A DNA stretch of 64,000 nt from Janthinobacterium sp. J1-1 (GCF_030944405.1 NZ_CP132339.1:5270001-5334000); one strand, 5' to 3'. Counted from the first letter of the stretch, positions 28,402-38,770 are shown. Program-made: numbers and translations. The notes: generated by a model not told the origin, from the letters alone.

Positions 28402-29379
28402 ATGAGCGATAACCAGAACCAGTCGACCGGCAATTTGCAGCGCAGCATCCAGCAGGAACAGGATGCGCGCGATGCCGCCAAACCCGATGCACCGGAGAAA
28501 AAGGACGCCGTGCAGACCGGCAACCGCACCCAGCCGGGCACGCCCCTGCCCTCGCAGCACCTGGACAAGCCCGGCATCGAAGCGCAGATGCAGTTGAAAC
28601 CGCGTTTCCTGGCGCCCGACTATTGCGGCAGCGGCAAGCTGGCCGGCATGGTCGCCATCATCACGGGCGGCGATTCGGGCATCGGCCGCGCCGTGGCCGT
28701 GCTGTATGCACGCGAAGGCGCCGATGTCGCCATTATTTATTTGAATGAACACGAAGACGCCAACGAAACCAAGCGCTATGTGGAAGCGGAAGGCCAGAGC
28801 TGCCTGCTGATCCCCGGCGACGTGCGCGAGCAGCGTTTCTGCCAGGAAGCCGTCAGCCAGGTAATGGCCAAGTTCAACCATATCGATGTGCTGGTCAATA
28901 ACGCGGCCTTCCAGGAACATGCGGAGTCCTTGCTCGACCTGTCCGAAGAACGCTTCGATCTGACCATGAAGACCAATGTGTACGGCTACTTCCATATGGC
29001 GAAGGCGGTGCTGCCACACCTGAAAAAAGGCGCGTCCATCATCAATACGGGATCGGTGACGGGTCTGAAAGGCTCGAAAAACCTGCTCGACTATTCCACC
29101 ACCAAGGGCGCGATTCATGCGTTCACCATGGCGCTGGCCGGCAACTTGCTGGAAAAGGGCATCCGCGTGAACGCCGTTGCGCCCGGCCCGGTGTGGACGC
29201 CATTGAACCCGGCCGACAAGTCCCCGGAAGAAATCACCAAATTCGGCGCCGATACCGACATGCACCGCCCGGCCCAGCCGGAAGAATTGTCGCCGGCCTA
29301 TGTGTTCCTGGCCTCCCCTGCCTGCTCCAGCTATATCACCGGCATCGTGCTGCCCGTGACCGGCAGCGTGGGCGAATAG
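28402..29379 (+). CDS. SDR-family oxidoreductase (YghA-like)
   Basis: The protein has 325 residues from ATG 28402, chosen because GGAGGT lies five bases before it. A Gln-rich, charged tail of about 70 residues precedes the Rossmann fold (AIITGGDSGIGRAVAVLYAR). Catalytic residues are visible: NNAA, Ser in NTGSVTGLKGS and YSTTK. The layout matches the YghA/YhdG group of NADP-linked aldehyde reductases often induced by stress. It is followed 14 bases later by ku. Confidence 0.9.
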   Translation: MSDNQNQSTGNLQRSIQQEQDARDAAKPDAPEKKDAVQTGNRTQPGTPLPSQHLDKPGIEAQMQLKPRFLAPDYCGSGKLAGMVAIITGGDSGIGRAVAVLYAREGADVAIIYLNEHEDANETKRYVEAEGQSCLLIPGDVREQRFCQEAVSQVMAKFNHIDVLVNNAAFQEHAESLLDLSEERFDLTMKTNVYGYFHMAKAVLPHLKKGASIINTGSVTGLKGSKNLLDYSTTKGAIHAFTMALAGNLLEKGIRVNAVAPGPVWTPLNPADKSPEEITKFGADTDMHRPAQPEELSPAYVFLASPACSSYITGIVLPVTGSVGE

Positions 29380-29393
29380 AAAGAAACCAGACC

Positions 29394-30242
29394 ATGCCTA
29401 GAGCCTTGTGGAAGGGTGCGATCAGCTTCGGCCTCGTGCATATCCCCGTCGAGCTGATCTCGGGCAGCAAGGATCACGAACTCGACCTGTCCATGCTGGA
29501 CCGGCGCGACTTTGCGCCCATCGGCTTCAAGCGTTACAACAAGCAGACGGGCAAGGAAGTGGTGTGGGACGACATCATCAAGGGTTATGAATACAAGCCC
29601 GACGAATACGTGGTGCTGTCCGACGAAGACCTGAAACGCGCCAACGTGAAGGCCACGCAAACCATCGACATATTGACTTTTGTCGATGCGGGCGACGTGC
29701 CGCTGACCTATTACGAGCATCCGTATTATTTGCTGCCCGGCAAGGGCGGCGAGAAAGTCTATGCCCTGCTGCGCGAAACCTTGCGCAAATCGGGCAAGAT
29801 CGGTATCGCCAACGTGGTGATCCGCACGCGCCAGCACCTGTGCGCGCTGGTGTGCATCGACAAGGCCATCGTGCTCAATACCTTGCGCTTTGCCGATGAG
29901 CTCCGCGAAATGGACGATCTTGAGCTGCCCGGCAGCACCCTGAAGGCGGCCGGCATTTCCGACAAGGAACTCAAGATGGCGCTGTCACTGGTCGAAGGCA
30001 TGAGCGAGGAATGGCAGCCCGAGCAATACAAGGACACCTACCGCGACGACGTGCTGGCGCTGGTCAGGAAAAAGATCAAGGCGAAACAGACCAAGACCAT
30101 TACCGCGCCCGAGCCGGAGGCCGAGGAACAGGAAAAGCCCGACAATGTGATCGACCTGGTGGCGTTACTGCAGCAGAGTTTGGGGAAGAAGGCGCCGGTC
30201 AAGGCGGCGCGCAAACCGGCGGCGAAACGCAAGGCCGCGTGA
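29394..30242 (+). CDS. ku: Ku protein for non-homologous end joining
   Basis: The 282-residue protein begins MPRALWKGAISFGLVHIPVE, the bacterial Ku start. It has the bridge region LTFVDAGDVPLTYYEHPYYL and the core block IANVVIRTRQHLCALV. The C-terminal tail is Lys/Ala-rich (KAARKPAAKRKAA), as in Ku proteins with a DNA-binding extension. Ku homodimers bind double-strand ends and recruit LigD. ligD lies opposite, tail to tail, separated only by the IS110 insertion. Confidence 0.95.
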   Translation: MPRALWKGAISFGLVHIPVELISGSKDHELDLSMLDRRDFAPIGFKRYNKQTGKEVVWDDIIKGYEYKPDEYVVLSDEDLKRANVKATQTIDILTFVDAGDVPLTYYEHPYYLLPGKGGEKVYALLRETLRKSGKIGIANVVIRTRQHLCALVCIDKAIVLNTLRFADELREMDDLELPGSTLKAAGISDKELKMALSLVEGMSEEWQPEQYKDTYRDDVLALVRKKIKAKQTKTITAPEPEAEEQEKPDNVIDLVALLQQSLGKKAPVKAARKPAAKRKAA

Positions 30243-30260
30243 TGGTGAACGTGGGTCGAG

Positions 30261-30352
30261 CGTAGGTCGGGTTAGCGCGCAAGCGCGTAACCCGACAACA
30301 TTGTTGGCGTCGCTGGTATTGTCGGATTACGCGCGTAGCGCTAATCCGACCT
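30261..30352. repeat. REP-like double hairpin, interrupted by IS110 at its right edge
   Basis: Two hairpins lie just after ku. The first (30266-30296) has arms GTCGGGTTA and TAACCCGAC; the second (30321-30350) has arms GTCGGATTA and TAATCCGAC. Both enclose GCGC-rich centres. The unit opens with CGTAGGTCGG, so by symmetry it should end CCGACCTACG. The left part ends CCGACCT at 30352, and the missing ACG is found at 31565-31567 after the IS110 element. It may also terminate transcription of ku and ligD. Confidence 0.85.
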
Positions 30353-30433
30353 TGTATTATTCCTCTCATGCGGTTGGTGGTGTTGCGAACAACATCGGCC
30401 GCTGTCAAAATTCTTGGTAGGCATATCAAGACC

Positions 30434-31547
<1,114 letters not shown>

Positions 31548-31572
31548 CGGGGATAACAGTATCTACGTGACA

Positions 31573-34062
31573 TTAACGGGGTAATTCAAACCCCAACTTT
31601 TTCATCGCAGCATCAATCCCCTTCGCGCTGCGCGCATAGCTGTCCCACGGCGTATTGCCCACATCCAGCCGGCTGTGCACATTGCTTACATTCCATTGAT
31701 CCGCCGCTTTCAGCTTGTCGAGTTCCTCCCATGCTAGCGGCACGGAAATGCCCAGGCCCGGCCGCGTGCGCACCGACCAGGCGGCCACCGTGGTGGCGCC
31801 GCGGCCATTGCGCAGGTAGTCGATAAAGATCTTGCCGACCCGGTTGGCCGGCCCGCTTTTCACGACAAAACGTTTCGGGATCAGCTCGGCCATATGCGCG
31901 ACGATGGCCTGCGAGAAGGCTTTTACGGTATCCCAGTCGTGTTTCGGCCGAATCGGCACCACCACGTGCAGCCCCTTGCCGCCACTGGTTTTCAAAAAGG
32001 CGGGCAAACCCAGTTCGGTCAGGAAAGCGCGCAGCAGCACGGCCGACTCCTGGATCGCCGGCCAGCCCACGCCCTTCCCAGGGTCCAGGTCGAATACCAT
32101 GCGGTTGGGCAGCTCGTAGGCCTTGGCCAGCGCATTTTGCGTATGGAATTCGACCACATTCCATTGTGCCGCCGACAGCAAACCTTGCGCGCTGGCCACT
32201 TCCAGCATCGACGGGTGCTCCGGGTCCAGTTTGGCATCAAGCTGTTTTACGCCCGGCATTTTCGATACTTCCGCATGTTTCTGGAAAAACAGTTCGCCGC
32301 CGACACCCGATGGCGCGCGCACCAGCGACACGGGCCGGCCCCGCAGATGCAGCAGCATCAGCTTGCCGACCAGCGCGTAGTAGCGCACCAGGTCGATCTT
32401 GGTGGCGCCGCTGTCCTTGTCGATCACGCGGTCAGGGTTGGTAATTTTCAGGCTGGCCGGCAAGATGCTGGATGGCTTTTCGTCTGGCATGGATGGTTCC
32501 TTTTTCGCAGTGACGGTTTGCGGCCGTTCACGCACGATGGCGGAGGCCGGCTTGTCGGTGCGCAGACCATGAAATACGGCATGGCGGACGGCGCCGCCGC
32601 TGGTCCACTGGGCAAAGCTGACCTCGGCCACCAGGGTCGGCTTGACCCAAGTCGCCTTGCGCACGCCACCCGCCTTGCCCGCATAGGGACTGGTATCGAC
32701 GGTCAAGGCATCGAGCTGGCGGCGCAAATCGAGCAGGGTATCCTGGTCGAAGCCGCTGCCCACATTGCCCGCGTACTGCAGCTTGCCGTCCTTGTCATGG
32801 GTGCCCAGCAGCAAGGAGCCGATGCCGCTGCGCGCGCCCTGCGGCTCGGTATAGCCGCCGATGACGAATTCCTGGCGCAAGCCACACTTGAGCTTGATCC
32901 ACTCGTTCGAGCGGCGCGCCGTGTAGCGCGAACCGCGCCGCTTGCCGATCACGCCTTCCAGGCCCAGCTTGCAGGCCGTGGCCAGCAGTTTCGCGGGCGT
33001 GGCATCGAGTTCATCGCTGAAACGCACCAGCGGTGATGTGGGCAATTGATCCAGCAGTTGCCGCAACAACGCGCGGCGCGCCTCCACCGGCTGGCCGCGC
33101 AAGTCATGGCCATCGAAATACGGCACATCGAACAGGTAATACGCGATATCGCTGGTGGCCTCCTTGTCGAAAGCCTGTTGCAAGGCGCCGAAACTCGGGT
33201 GGCCATCCTTGCCATTGACGACGATCTCGCCGTCATACCAGCCAGGCGGCAAGCCCAGCTTGGCCAGTGCCTGCTGCAGCTTGGGCAGCTTGTGCGTCCA
33301 GTCGTTGCCGTTGCGCGTGATCAGGGCAATCTGCTGGCCGTCGCTCCGGGCCAGGATGCGGTAGCCGTCGAACTTGAGCTCGAAGATCCAGTCTTTGGCG
33401 TCCGTCGGCGGCGCATCGACCAGGGTCGCCAGTTGCGGCGCCAAGGTGGCCGGCAGCGCGCTGGCCGGCGCCGCTGGCTGGGCCGTGGCCTTCTTGCGCT
33501 TGGGCATGGGCTTGCTTTTTACGCTGTCGGGCAATTCGTCGACCACCGAGTATTCCAGCGCGGGCCGCGTGTAATCGTCCTTTTCCTTGATCAACAGCCA
33601 GGCCGGCTGCTTTTCGCCCTTGCCCTTCATGCGCACCAGCACCCAGTTGCCGTGCATCTTGTGGCCGTGCAAGGTGAATTTCAGGTTGCCGGCCGCAAGC
33701 GCCTTGCGCGGGTCCGGCGTGGCCGCCTGCGGCTCCCAGGTGCCCTTGTCCCAGATAATGACCTTGCCGGCGCCATATTGTTTTTCCGGAATCGTGCCTT
33801 CGAAGCTGGAATACGAGATCGGGTGGTCCTCCACCTGCACCGCCATGCGCTTGTCTTTACTATCGTAGCTGGGCCCTTTCGGCACGGCCCAGCTTTTCAT
33901 GGTGCCATCGAGTTCCAGCCGGAAATCGTAATGCAACCGGCTGGCCCAGTGTTTCTGGATCACAAAGCTCAGCTGTTCGCCCTCGGCCTCGCCACCACCG
34001 GCGGGCTCGGGCGTGATGGCGAAGTTGCGCTTGGCTTGATAGGTTTTCAGGGCATCTTTCAT
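31573..34062 (-). CDS. ligD: Multifunctional ATP-dependent DNA ligase LigD
   Basis: The protein has 829 residues from ATG 34062. Domains in order: 3-prime phosphoesterase (QKHWASRLHYDFRLELDG, about 30-170), ATP-dependent ligase (nucleophile Lys in FELKFDGYRILAR, about 215-510) and a primase-type polymerase (about 545-825; FDLDPGKGVGW, KTSGGKGLHVVVPI). This PE-Lig-Pol order is that of Pseudomonas LigD. With Ku it repairs double-strand breaks by non-homologous end joining. The IS110 insertion leaves its stop codon untouched. Confidence 0.96.
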   Translation of the reverse strand: MKDALKTYQAKRNFAITPEPAGGGEAEGEQLSFVIQKHWASRLHYDFRLELDGTMKSWAVPKGPSYDSKDKRMAVQVEDHPISYSSFEGTIPEKQYGAGKVIIWDKGTWEPQAATPDPRKALAAGNLKFTLHGHKMHGNWVLVRMKGKGEKQPAWLLIKEKDDYTRPALEYSVVDELPDSVKSKPMPKRKKATAQPAAPASALPATLAPQLATLVDAPPTDAKDWIFELKFDGYRILARSDGQQIALITRNGNDWTHKLPKLQQALAKLGLPPGWYDGEIVVNGKDGHPSFGALQQAFDKEATSDIAYYLFDVPYFDGHDLRGQPVEARRALLRQLLDQLPTSPLVRFSDELDATPAKLLATACKLGLEGVIGKRRGSRYTARRSNEWIKLKCGLRQEFVIGGYTEPQGARSGIGSLLLGTHDKDGKLQYAGNVGSGFDQDTLLDLRRQLDALTVDTSPYAGKAGGVRKATWVKPTLVAEVSFAQWTSGGAVRHAVFHGLRTDKPASAIVRERPQTVTAKKEPSMPDEKPSSILPASLKITNPDRVIDKDSGATKIDLVRYYALVGKLMLLHLRGRPVSLVRAPSGVGGELFFQKHAEVSKMPGVKQLDAKLDPEHPSMLEVASAQGLLSAAQWNVVEFHTQNALAKAYELPNRMVFDLDPGKGVGWPAIQESAVLLRAFLTELGLPAFLKTSGGKGLHVVVPIRPKHDWDTVKAFSQAIVAHMAELIPKRFVVKSGPANRVGKIFIDYLRNGRGATTVAAWSVRTRPGLGISVPLAWEELDKLKAADQWNVSNVHSRLDVGNTPWDSYARSAKGIDAAMKKLGFELPR

Positions 34063-34162
34063 GGCAAACCCATGCTGTGATCGTGTCCCTAGTCTAGATG
34101 GCGTCCCGGCCCCACGCAGTACGCCAGCTAACAGAGCCGGGCGGGCCATTGAAAACCGCCAG

Positions 34163-34178
34163 TTGTAAGTGTTTGTAA
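34163..34178 (+). promoter_or_regulatory. CpxR/OmpR-type direct repeat upstream of the first Ala/Lys-rich gene
   Basis: Two TTGTAA hexamers (34163-34168, 34173-34178) are exactly ten bases apart, so they face the same side of the helix. Read as GTAAG-N5-GTAAT this is close to the CpxR box GTAAA-N5-GTAAA. The same element with the same spacing lies upstream of the paralogous gene at 38383. The following 95 bases are also partly conserved between the two loci, including GGCGCGTTTT and CTCAGTGACA. Confidence 0.5.
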
Positions 34179-34272
34179 TCGGCTGTCAACCAAGTTGCCG
34201 CCAGGCGCGTTTTTGGCTCAGTGACAGGGGAAACATCTTCTGCACACCACCCACTTCTTGAGGAACTGCACC

Positions 34273-34596
34273 ATGAAAAAAGTTATTGCTACCATCATCG
34301 CTGGCTTGTTCGCTACCGCAGCCTTTGCCCAGACCCCGGCCGCCCCAGCGGCAGCCAAGGCCGAAGCCAAGCACACCAAGGAAGTGACGAAAGCGGAAGC
34401 CAAGGAAACCAAGGCAGTGGCCAAGGCCGACGCCAAGGAAGCGGCGACGGTTGCCGACGCCAAGGCTGACGTCGCCAGCGCCAAGGCAGATGCCGGCGCC
34501 GCCAAGGCAAAAGCCCATCACAAAGCCAAGAAAACCAAGGCCAAAGCTGCCGAAGAAAAAGCTTCCGCAGTGGCTGAAGCACCTGCCGCCAAATAA
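34273..34596 (+). CDS. Exported Ala/Lys-rich repetitive protein (paralogue 1)
   Basis: The 107-residue protein has a signal peptide (MKKVIATIIAGLFATAAFAQ, cleavage after AFA). The mature part is built almost only of Ala, Lys, Glu, Asp and Thr in short repeats such as KAEAKETKAVAKADAKEAA, ending in the conserved KAHHKAKKTKAK motif. It should be very soluble, helical and basic in its last third. Function is unknown; nucleic-acid, polyphosphate or metal binding through the HH pair is possible. Close paralogues lie at 38383 and 38771. Confidence 0.75.
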   Translation: MKKVIATIIAGLFATAAFAQTPAAPAAAKAEAKHTKEVTKAEAKETKAVAKADAKEAATVADAKADVASAKADAGAAKAKAHHKAKKTKAKAAEEKASAVAEAPAAK

Positions 34597-34614
34597 CTAC
34601 CGGCTTCCCGTACA

Positions 34615-34642
34615 CGAAAAGACAGCTACGGCTGTCTTTTCG
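34615..34642 (+). terminator. Intrinsic terminator after paralogue 1
   Basis: A perfect 12-base stem CGAAAAGACAGC/GCTGTCTTTTCG with loop TACG lies 18 bases after the stop codon. The T-rich part is within the descending arm. The same core, AAAGACAGC/GCTGTCTTT, is used after paralogue 3. Confidence 0.8.
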
Positions 34643-34888
34643 CACATGGGCGCTACATTTTGCACTTGCGCGACCTGCACCGCATCGAGCTGCGCCAGCA
34701 ACTCTTTCAGGGATGATCATTCCAGCGCGCCGCAGCTGGCACCTGGCGACCATGGGATGAGCGGGGACAAATCGGGCATGAATGCGGCCATGCGGGAATC
34801 AGCGAATAATGTAAAAGCGCGTAAAGATGCGAAAAGAAAGGCGATTTCCTGAGCGGTGCAATTGTACGGCGATGCATGGCGTCATAAA

Positions 34889-34913
34889 ATTGAGAACTAT
34901 TCTCATTCTCATT
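34889..34913 (+). promoter_or_regulatory. Fur box of the TonB receptor gene
   Basis: The stretch TTGAGAACTATTCTCATTCTCATT carries overlapping hexamers of the Fur type (GAGAAY/ATTCTCATT), about 22 bases before the receptor ATG. This predicts iron repression. The rest of 34643-34888 has no gene that I can support. Confidence 0.7.
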
Positions 34914-34934
34914 ACGATGCCAGGAGTTGTTTCA

Positions 34935-37070
34935 ATGCCAGTCCGTACCATTGCATCCCACTTGTCCGCACTGCCGCTGCGCCCGCTGGCCTTGGCCATT
35001 TCCCTGGCGCTGAGCGCCGGCCTGTCCCACGCCGCCGACGATATGCAGGCAGCAGCCGACGACAGCACCATGCCGACCATTACCGTCACCGGCGCCCACG
35101 AGGATTCCTATACGGCGCGCAGAAGCGCATCGGCCAGCAAGCTCGATCTGTCGCTGCGCGAGACGCCGCAATCGGTGTCGGTGGTCACCCGCGCGCAGAT
35201 GGATGATTTCAGGCTCGACAGCGTCAACAAGGTCCTGGTGCAAACCACCGGCGTGACGGTGGAAGAAGTGGAAACGGACCGCAGCTACTACACCGCGCGC
35301 GGCTACGACATCACCAATTTCCAGTACGACGGCGTGGGCATCCCCTTTATTTTCGGTAATGTAATGGGCGGCCTCGATACGGCCATCTATGACCGGGTCG
35401 ACGTGGTGCGCGGCGCCAATGGCCTGATCTCGTCGACCGGCAACCCGTCGGCCACCATCAATTTCGTGCGCAAGCGCCCCACCGAAGGCCTGGCCGCCTC
35501 GGCTGCCCTGACCCTCGGCTCCTGGAACACGCGCCGTCTGGACGCCGACGTGTCGACGCCCCTGAGCACCGACGGCAAGGTAGCGGCCCGCTTCGTCGTC
35601 GCCCACCAGGAAGGCGACTCCTGGCTGGACCGCTATTCGCCCGGCAAGGACGTGGCCTACGCCGTGGTGGAAGCGAAGCTGGCGAACGACACCACCTTCA
35701 CCGCCGGGCATACCTACCAGAAGACCAAGGCCAAGGGCGGCATGTGGGGCGCGCTGCCGATGTACTACAGCGACGGCACGCAGACCAATTACCCGATCTC
35801 GACCTCGACCTCGGCCGACTGGTCGCGCTGGAACACGGAAACCAACAGCACCTTCGCGGAACTGACGCACCGCTTCAACCCCGACTGGAGCGTCAAATCC
35901 ACGCTGACCTACACCAAGGCCAACTCAAACTCGCAGCTGTTCTATGTATACGGCACGCCGGACCGCGCCACCGGCGATGGGCTGTACAGCTACCCGTCCA
36001 AATACAATTCGAGCAATGAACAAAGCCTGTTTGATATTTCCGCCACCGGCAAATTCGACCTGGCCGGCCGCCGGCACGACCTCACTTTCGGCGCCAGCTG
36101 GTCCAGGTCAAAGCTGCATGACGTGTCCTACTATGGCCAGGGCATCGGCACCGCGCTGCCGAACGGCACCGCCTTCGATGGTTCCTATCCGATTCCCACG
36201 TTCGATGCGTCGACCGACGGCAGCGCCTACAGCGATACGCGCAAGAACGCCTTTGCCGCCGCCCGCTTCAACCTGGCCGACAGCACCAAGCTGCTGGCCG
36301 GCGTCAATACCGTCAAGGTCGACAGCAAGGGCGCAGCCTATGGCGTGAGCAAGTCGACCTCGCAAAGCGACACCACGCCCTACCTGGGCCTGGTGCAGGA
36401 CATCAACCGCCATGTGTCGGCCTATGCCAGCTATGCGGAAATCTTCAATCCACAAAGCGATACCGACGCCAACGGCCAGACCCTGGCGGCGGCCACCGGC
36501 AAAAGCCTGGAGCTGGGGGTGAAGGGAGAGTTGTTCGACGGCCGCCTGAACCTGTCGGGTGCCGTTTTCAAGATTCGCCAGCAAAACCTGGCCGAAGCGG
36601 CCGGCACCACCGCCACCTTCAAGACCATCTACAAGGGCGTGGATTCGGAGTCGACAGGCTTTGAACTGGAAGCGTCGGGCGAAGTGGCACACGGCTGGCA
36701 AGCCAGCGCCGGCTACGCGCAATTGCGCATCAAGGGCAATGACGGCAACGACGCGCGCACATTCATTCCGCGCAAGCAGTTCCATGTGTCGACCACCTAT
36801 CTGGTACCGGCCGTGCCGAAACTGAAGGTGGGCGCCAACCTGACCTGGCAGGACGATATCCACCTGGCCGTCGGCGACACGATCGACCTGCGCCAGGGCG
36901 CCTACGCGCAACTGGGCCTGATGGCCAGTTACGACCTGACAAAAAATGTCAGCCTGTCGCTGAACCTGAACAACGCGACGGACAAGAAGCACCTTACCAG
37001 CCTGTACTGGGACCAGTCTCTGTACGCGGCCGGCCGCAATGGCAGCGCGACGCTGAGCTGGAAGTACTAG
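34935..37070 (+). CDS. TonB-dependent ferric-siderophore receptor
   Basis: The protein has 711 residues from ATG 34935, chosen because AGGAG lies upstream and a signal peptide follows (LALAISLALSAGLSHAAD). The plug domain has LRETPQSVSVVTRAQMDDF, YYTARGYDITNFQYDGVGI and VDVVRGANGLISSTGNPSA, typical of FhuE/FpvA-like receptors. The barrel ends in ATLSWKY with a terminal aromatic. An upstream Fur box and a PepSY gene three bases downstream fit ferric-siderophore import and reduction. An upstream in-frame start at 34827 would overlap the Fur box and is unlikely. Confidence 0.92.
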   Translation: MPVRTIASHLSALPLRPLALAISLALSAGLSHAADDMQAAADDSTMPTITVTGAHEDSYTARRSASASKLDLSLRETPQSVSVVTRAQMDDFRLDSVNKVLVQTTGVTVEEVETDRSYYTARGYDITNFQYDGVGIPFIFGNVMGGLDTAIYDRVDVVRGANGLISSTGNPSATINFVRKRPTEGLAASAALTLGSWNTRRLDADVSTPLSTDGKVAARFVVAHQEGDSWLDRYSPGKDVAYAVVEAKLANDTTFTAGHTYQKTKAKGGMWGALPMYYSDGTQTNYPISTSTSADWSRWNTETNSTFAELTHRFNPDWSVKSTLTYTKANSNSQLFYVYGTPDRATGDGLYSYPSKYNSSNEQSLFDISATGKFDLAGRRHDLTFGASWSRSKLHDVSYYGQGIGTALPNGTAFDGSYPIPTFDASTDGSAYSDTRKNAFAAARFNLADSTKLLAGVNTVKVDSKGAAYGVSKSTSQSDTTPYLGLVQDINRHVSAYASYAEIFNPQSDTDANGQTLAAATGKSLELGVKGELFDGRLNLSGAVFKIRQQNLAEAAGTTATFKTIYKGVDSESTGFELEASGEVAHGWQASAGYAQLRIKGNDGNDARTFIPRKQFHVSTTYLVPAVPKLKVGANLTWQDDIHLAVGDTIDLRQGAYAQLGLMASYDLTKNVSLSLNLNNATDKKHLTSLYWDQSLYAAGRNGSATLSWKY

Positions 37071-37073
37071 GCG

Positions 37074-38276
37074 ATGCGGCTGCGTCCACTGCTGGTCCTG
37101 CTGCACCGCTGGTTCGGCCTGGCGGTGGCGCTGTTCCTGTTCATTTCGGGCCTGACGGGCGCCGTCATCTCGTGGGATCACGAACTCGACGCCTGGCTCA
37201 ATCCGCAGCTGTTCCATGCTGCCAGCGGCACGGAACATGCACACGCCCGCACCGGCCTGGAGCTGGCATCGCAGGTCGAAGCGCAAGACCCGCGCGTGCG
37301 CGTCAACTACACGCTGACCGCGTTGGAACCGGGTCATACGGCGCTGATGTCGGTCGAAGGCAAGATCGATCCCGCCACCGGCAAGCCCCATGACCTGGGC
37401 TACAACCAGATAGCGGTCGATCCTGTTACCGGTACCGTGCAGGGCACGCGCCAGTGGGGCCAGGTATCGCTGGCGCGCGAGAACCTGCTGCCTTTCCTGT
37501 ACAAGCTCCATTACACCATGCATATCCCCGACGGCTGGGGCATCGAGTTCGGTGTCTGGCTGATGGGCATTATCGGCATCGTATGGTTTGTTGACTGCTT
37601 TATCGCGCTGTATCTGTCGTTCCCGAATCTTCGCAGCTGGCGCAAGTCGCTGGCCTTTCGCTGGCGGCAAGGGGGGCACCGGCTCAATTTTGATTTGCAC
37701 CGCTCGGGCGGCGTGTGGCTCTGGCTGTTATTGCTGATCCTGGCCGTGACTTCGATCTCGATGAACCTGCAGACGCAGGTAATGCGCCCGCTGGTGGCCA
37801 AATTTTCTACCCTCAGTCCGAATGCGTTCGACAGCCGCACGCCGCAGCCGCCGGAAAATCCGGTCGAACCGCTGCTGACGCGCGAACAGGTGGTGGCGCT
37901 GGCGAAAACCGAAGCGGCAAGACGGGGCTGGACCTTGCCGGCCAGCGGCGTGTTTTATTCGTCCAGCTACGGCCTGTATGGCGTGGGCTTTTTCGAAGCG
38001 GACAATGACCACGGCGACGGTGGCCTGGGCAATGCCTGGCTGTATTTCGATGGCCGCGACGGCAGCCCTGCCGGCGGCGTGATTCCCGGCACCGGCAGTG
38101 CCGGCGACATCTTTTTGCAAGCGCAATTCCCGCTGCATTCGGGCCGCATCCTCGGCCTGCCGGGACGCATCATGATCTCCATGATGGGGCTGCTGGTGGC
38201 GATGCTGAGCGCGACGGGCCTGGTCATCTGGCTGCGCAAGCGCCGCGCGCGCACGCTGAAAACGATCCAGTTGTAA
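37074..38276 (+). CDS. PepSY-associated membrane protein, probable siderophore-iron reductase
   Basis: The 400-residue inner-membrane protein has four main hydrophobic segments: near residues 12-35 (LHRWFGLAVALFLFISGLTG), 155-180, 210-230 and 365-390. The first matches the PepSY_TM start, and the region between helices 1 and 2 holds the PepSY-like part (ARENLLPFLYKLHYTMHIPD). Proteins of this kind beside TonB receptors are thought to reduce ferric siderophores. The gene starts three bases after the receptor stop. Its own stop codon lies within the regulatory repeat of the next gene. Confidence 0.88.
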   Translation: MRLRPLLVLLHRWFGLAVALFLFISGLTGAVISWDHELDAWLNPQLFHAASGTEHAHARTGLELASQVEAQDPRVRVNYTLTALEPGHTALMSVEGKIDPATGKPHDLGYNQIAVDPVTGTVQGTRQWGQVSLARENLLPFLYKLHYTMHIPDGWGIEFGVWLMGIIGIVWFVDCFIALYLSFPNLRSWRKSLAFRWRQGGHRLNFDLHRSGGVWLWLLLLILAVTSISMNLQTQVMRPLVAKFSTLSPNAFDSRTPQPPENPVEPLLTREQVVALAKTEAARRGWTLPASGVFYSSSYGLYGVGFFEADNDHGDGGLGNAWLYFDGRDGSPAGGVIPGTGSAGDIFLQAQFPLHSGRILGLPGRIMISMMGLLVAMLSATGLVIWLRKRRARTLKTIQL

Positions 38277-38286
38277 GTGATTGTAA
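38271..38286 (+). promoter_or_regulatory. CpxR/OmpR-type direct repeat upstream of paralogue 2
   Basis: TTGTAA at 38271-38276 and 38281-38286, ten bases apart, with GTAAG-N5-GTAAT content identical to the element before paralogue 1. The first repeat contains the stop codon of the PepSY gene. Confidence 0.5.
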
Positions 38287-38382
38287 TGCTCGTCAACGGC
38301 CAGGCTTCGGGGCGCGTTTTCTCCTCAGTGACACGGGAATCATCCCGGCACCAACAGACAAACCACCACTGAGGACTGCACC

Positions 38383-38715
38383 ATGAAAAAACGCATTTTC
38401 AACCTGAGCGCTACCCTGATCGCCGGCCTGTTCGCTACCGCAGCTTTTGCCCAGACTCCTGCGGCGCCTGCAGCCTCAGTACCGGCCAAGGCCGAAGCGG
38501 CGCACACCAAGGCCGACGCCAAGGAAGCGACCGCCGCCGTGAAAGCCGATGCGAAAGTCGCCAAGACCGAAGTGGCTGCAACCGCCGATGTCGCCAGCGC
38601 CAAGGCCGATGCAAGCGCCACCAAAGCCAAAGCGCATCACAAGGCCAAGAAAACCAAGGCCAAGGCCGATGAAAAGCTGGCCTCGGCCACTGCCGAAGCG
38701 GCGCCCGCCAAGTAA
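38383..38715 (+). CDS. Exported Ala/Lys-rich repetitive protein (paralogue 2)
   Basis: The 110-residue protein is a close relative of paralogue 1: a signal peptide (LIAGLFATAAFAQTPAAPAA), repeats of the KAEAAHTKADAKEAT type and the same KAHHKAKKTKAKA motif near the end. It is preceded by the conserved regulatory element and by GAGGACTGCACC as ribosome-binding site. It is probably co-transcribed with paralogue 3, which begins 55 bases later. Function is unknown. Confidence 0.75.
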   Translation: MKKRIFNLSATLIAGLFATAAFAQTPAAPAASVPAKAEAAHTKADAKEATAAVKADAKVAKTEVAATADVASAKADASATKAKAHHKAKKTKAKADEKLASATAEAAPAK

Positions 38716-38770
38716 TTACAAGCACGAAAAACAATCGCTTTTACCGCATCCCACATACTGAGGAACTGAC

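Noticed and set aside
34186..34521. Gly/Leu-rich minus-strand frame opposite the first Ala/Lys-rich gene
   Set aside because: It mirrors a low-complexity gene; the plus strand has the signal peptide, ribosome-binding site and terminator.
34643..34888. Possible coding sequence between the first terminator and the TonB receptor
   Set aside because: Open frames here are continuations of shadow frames and show no start signal or family resemblance.
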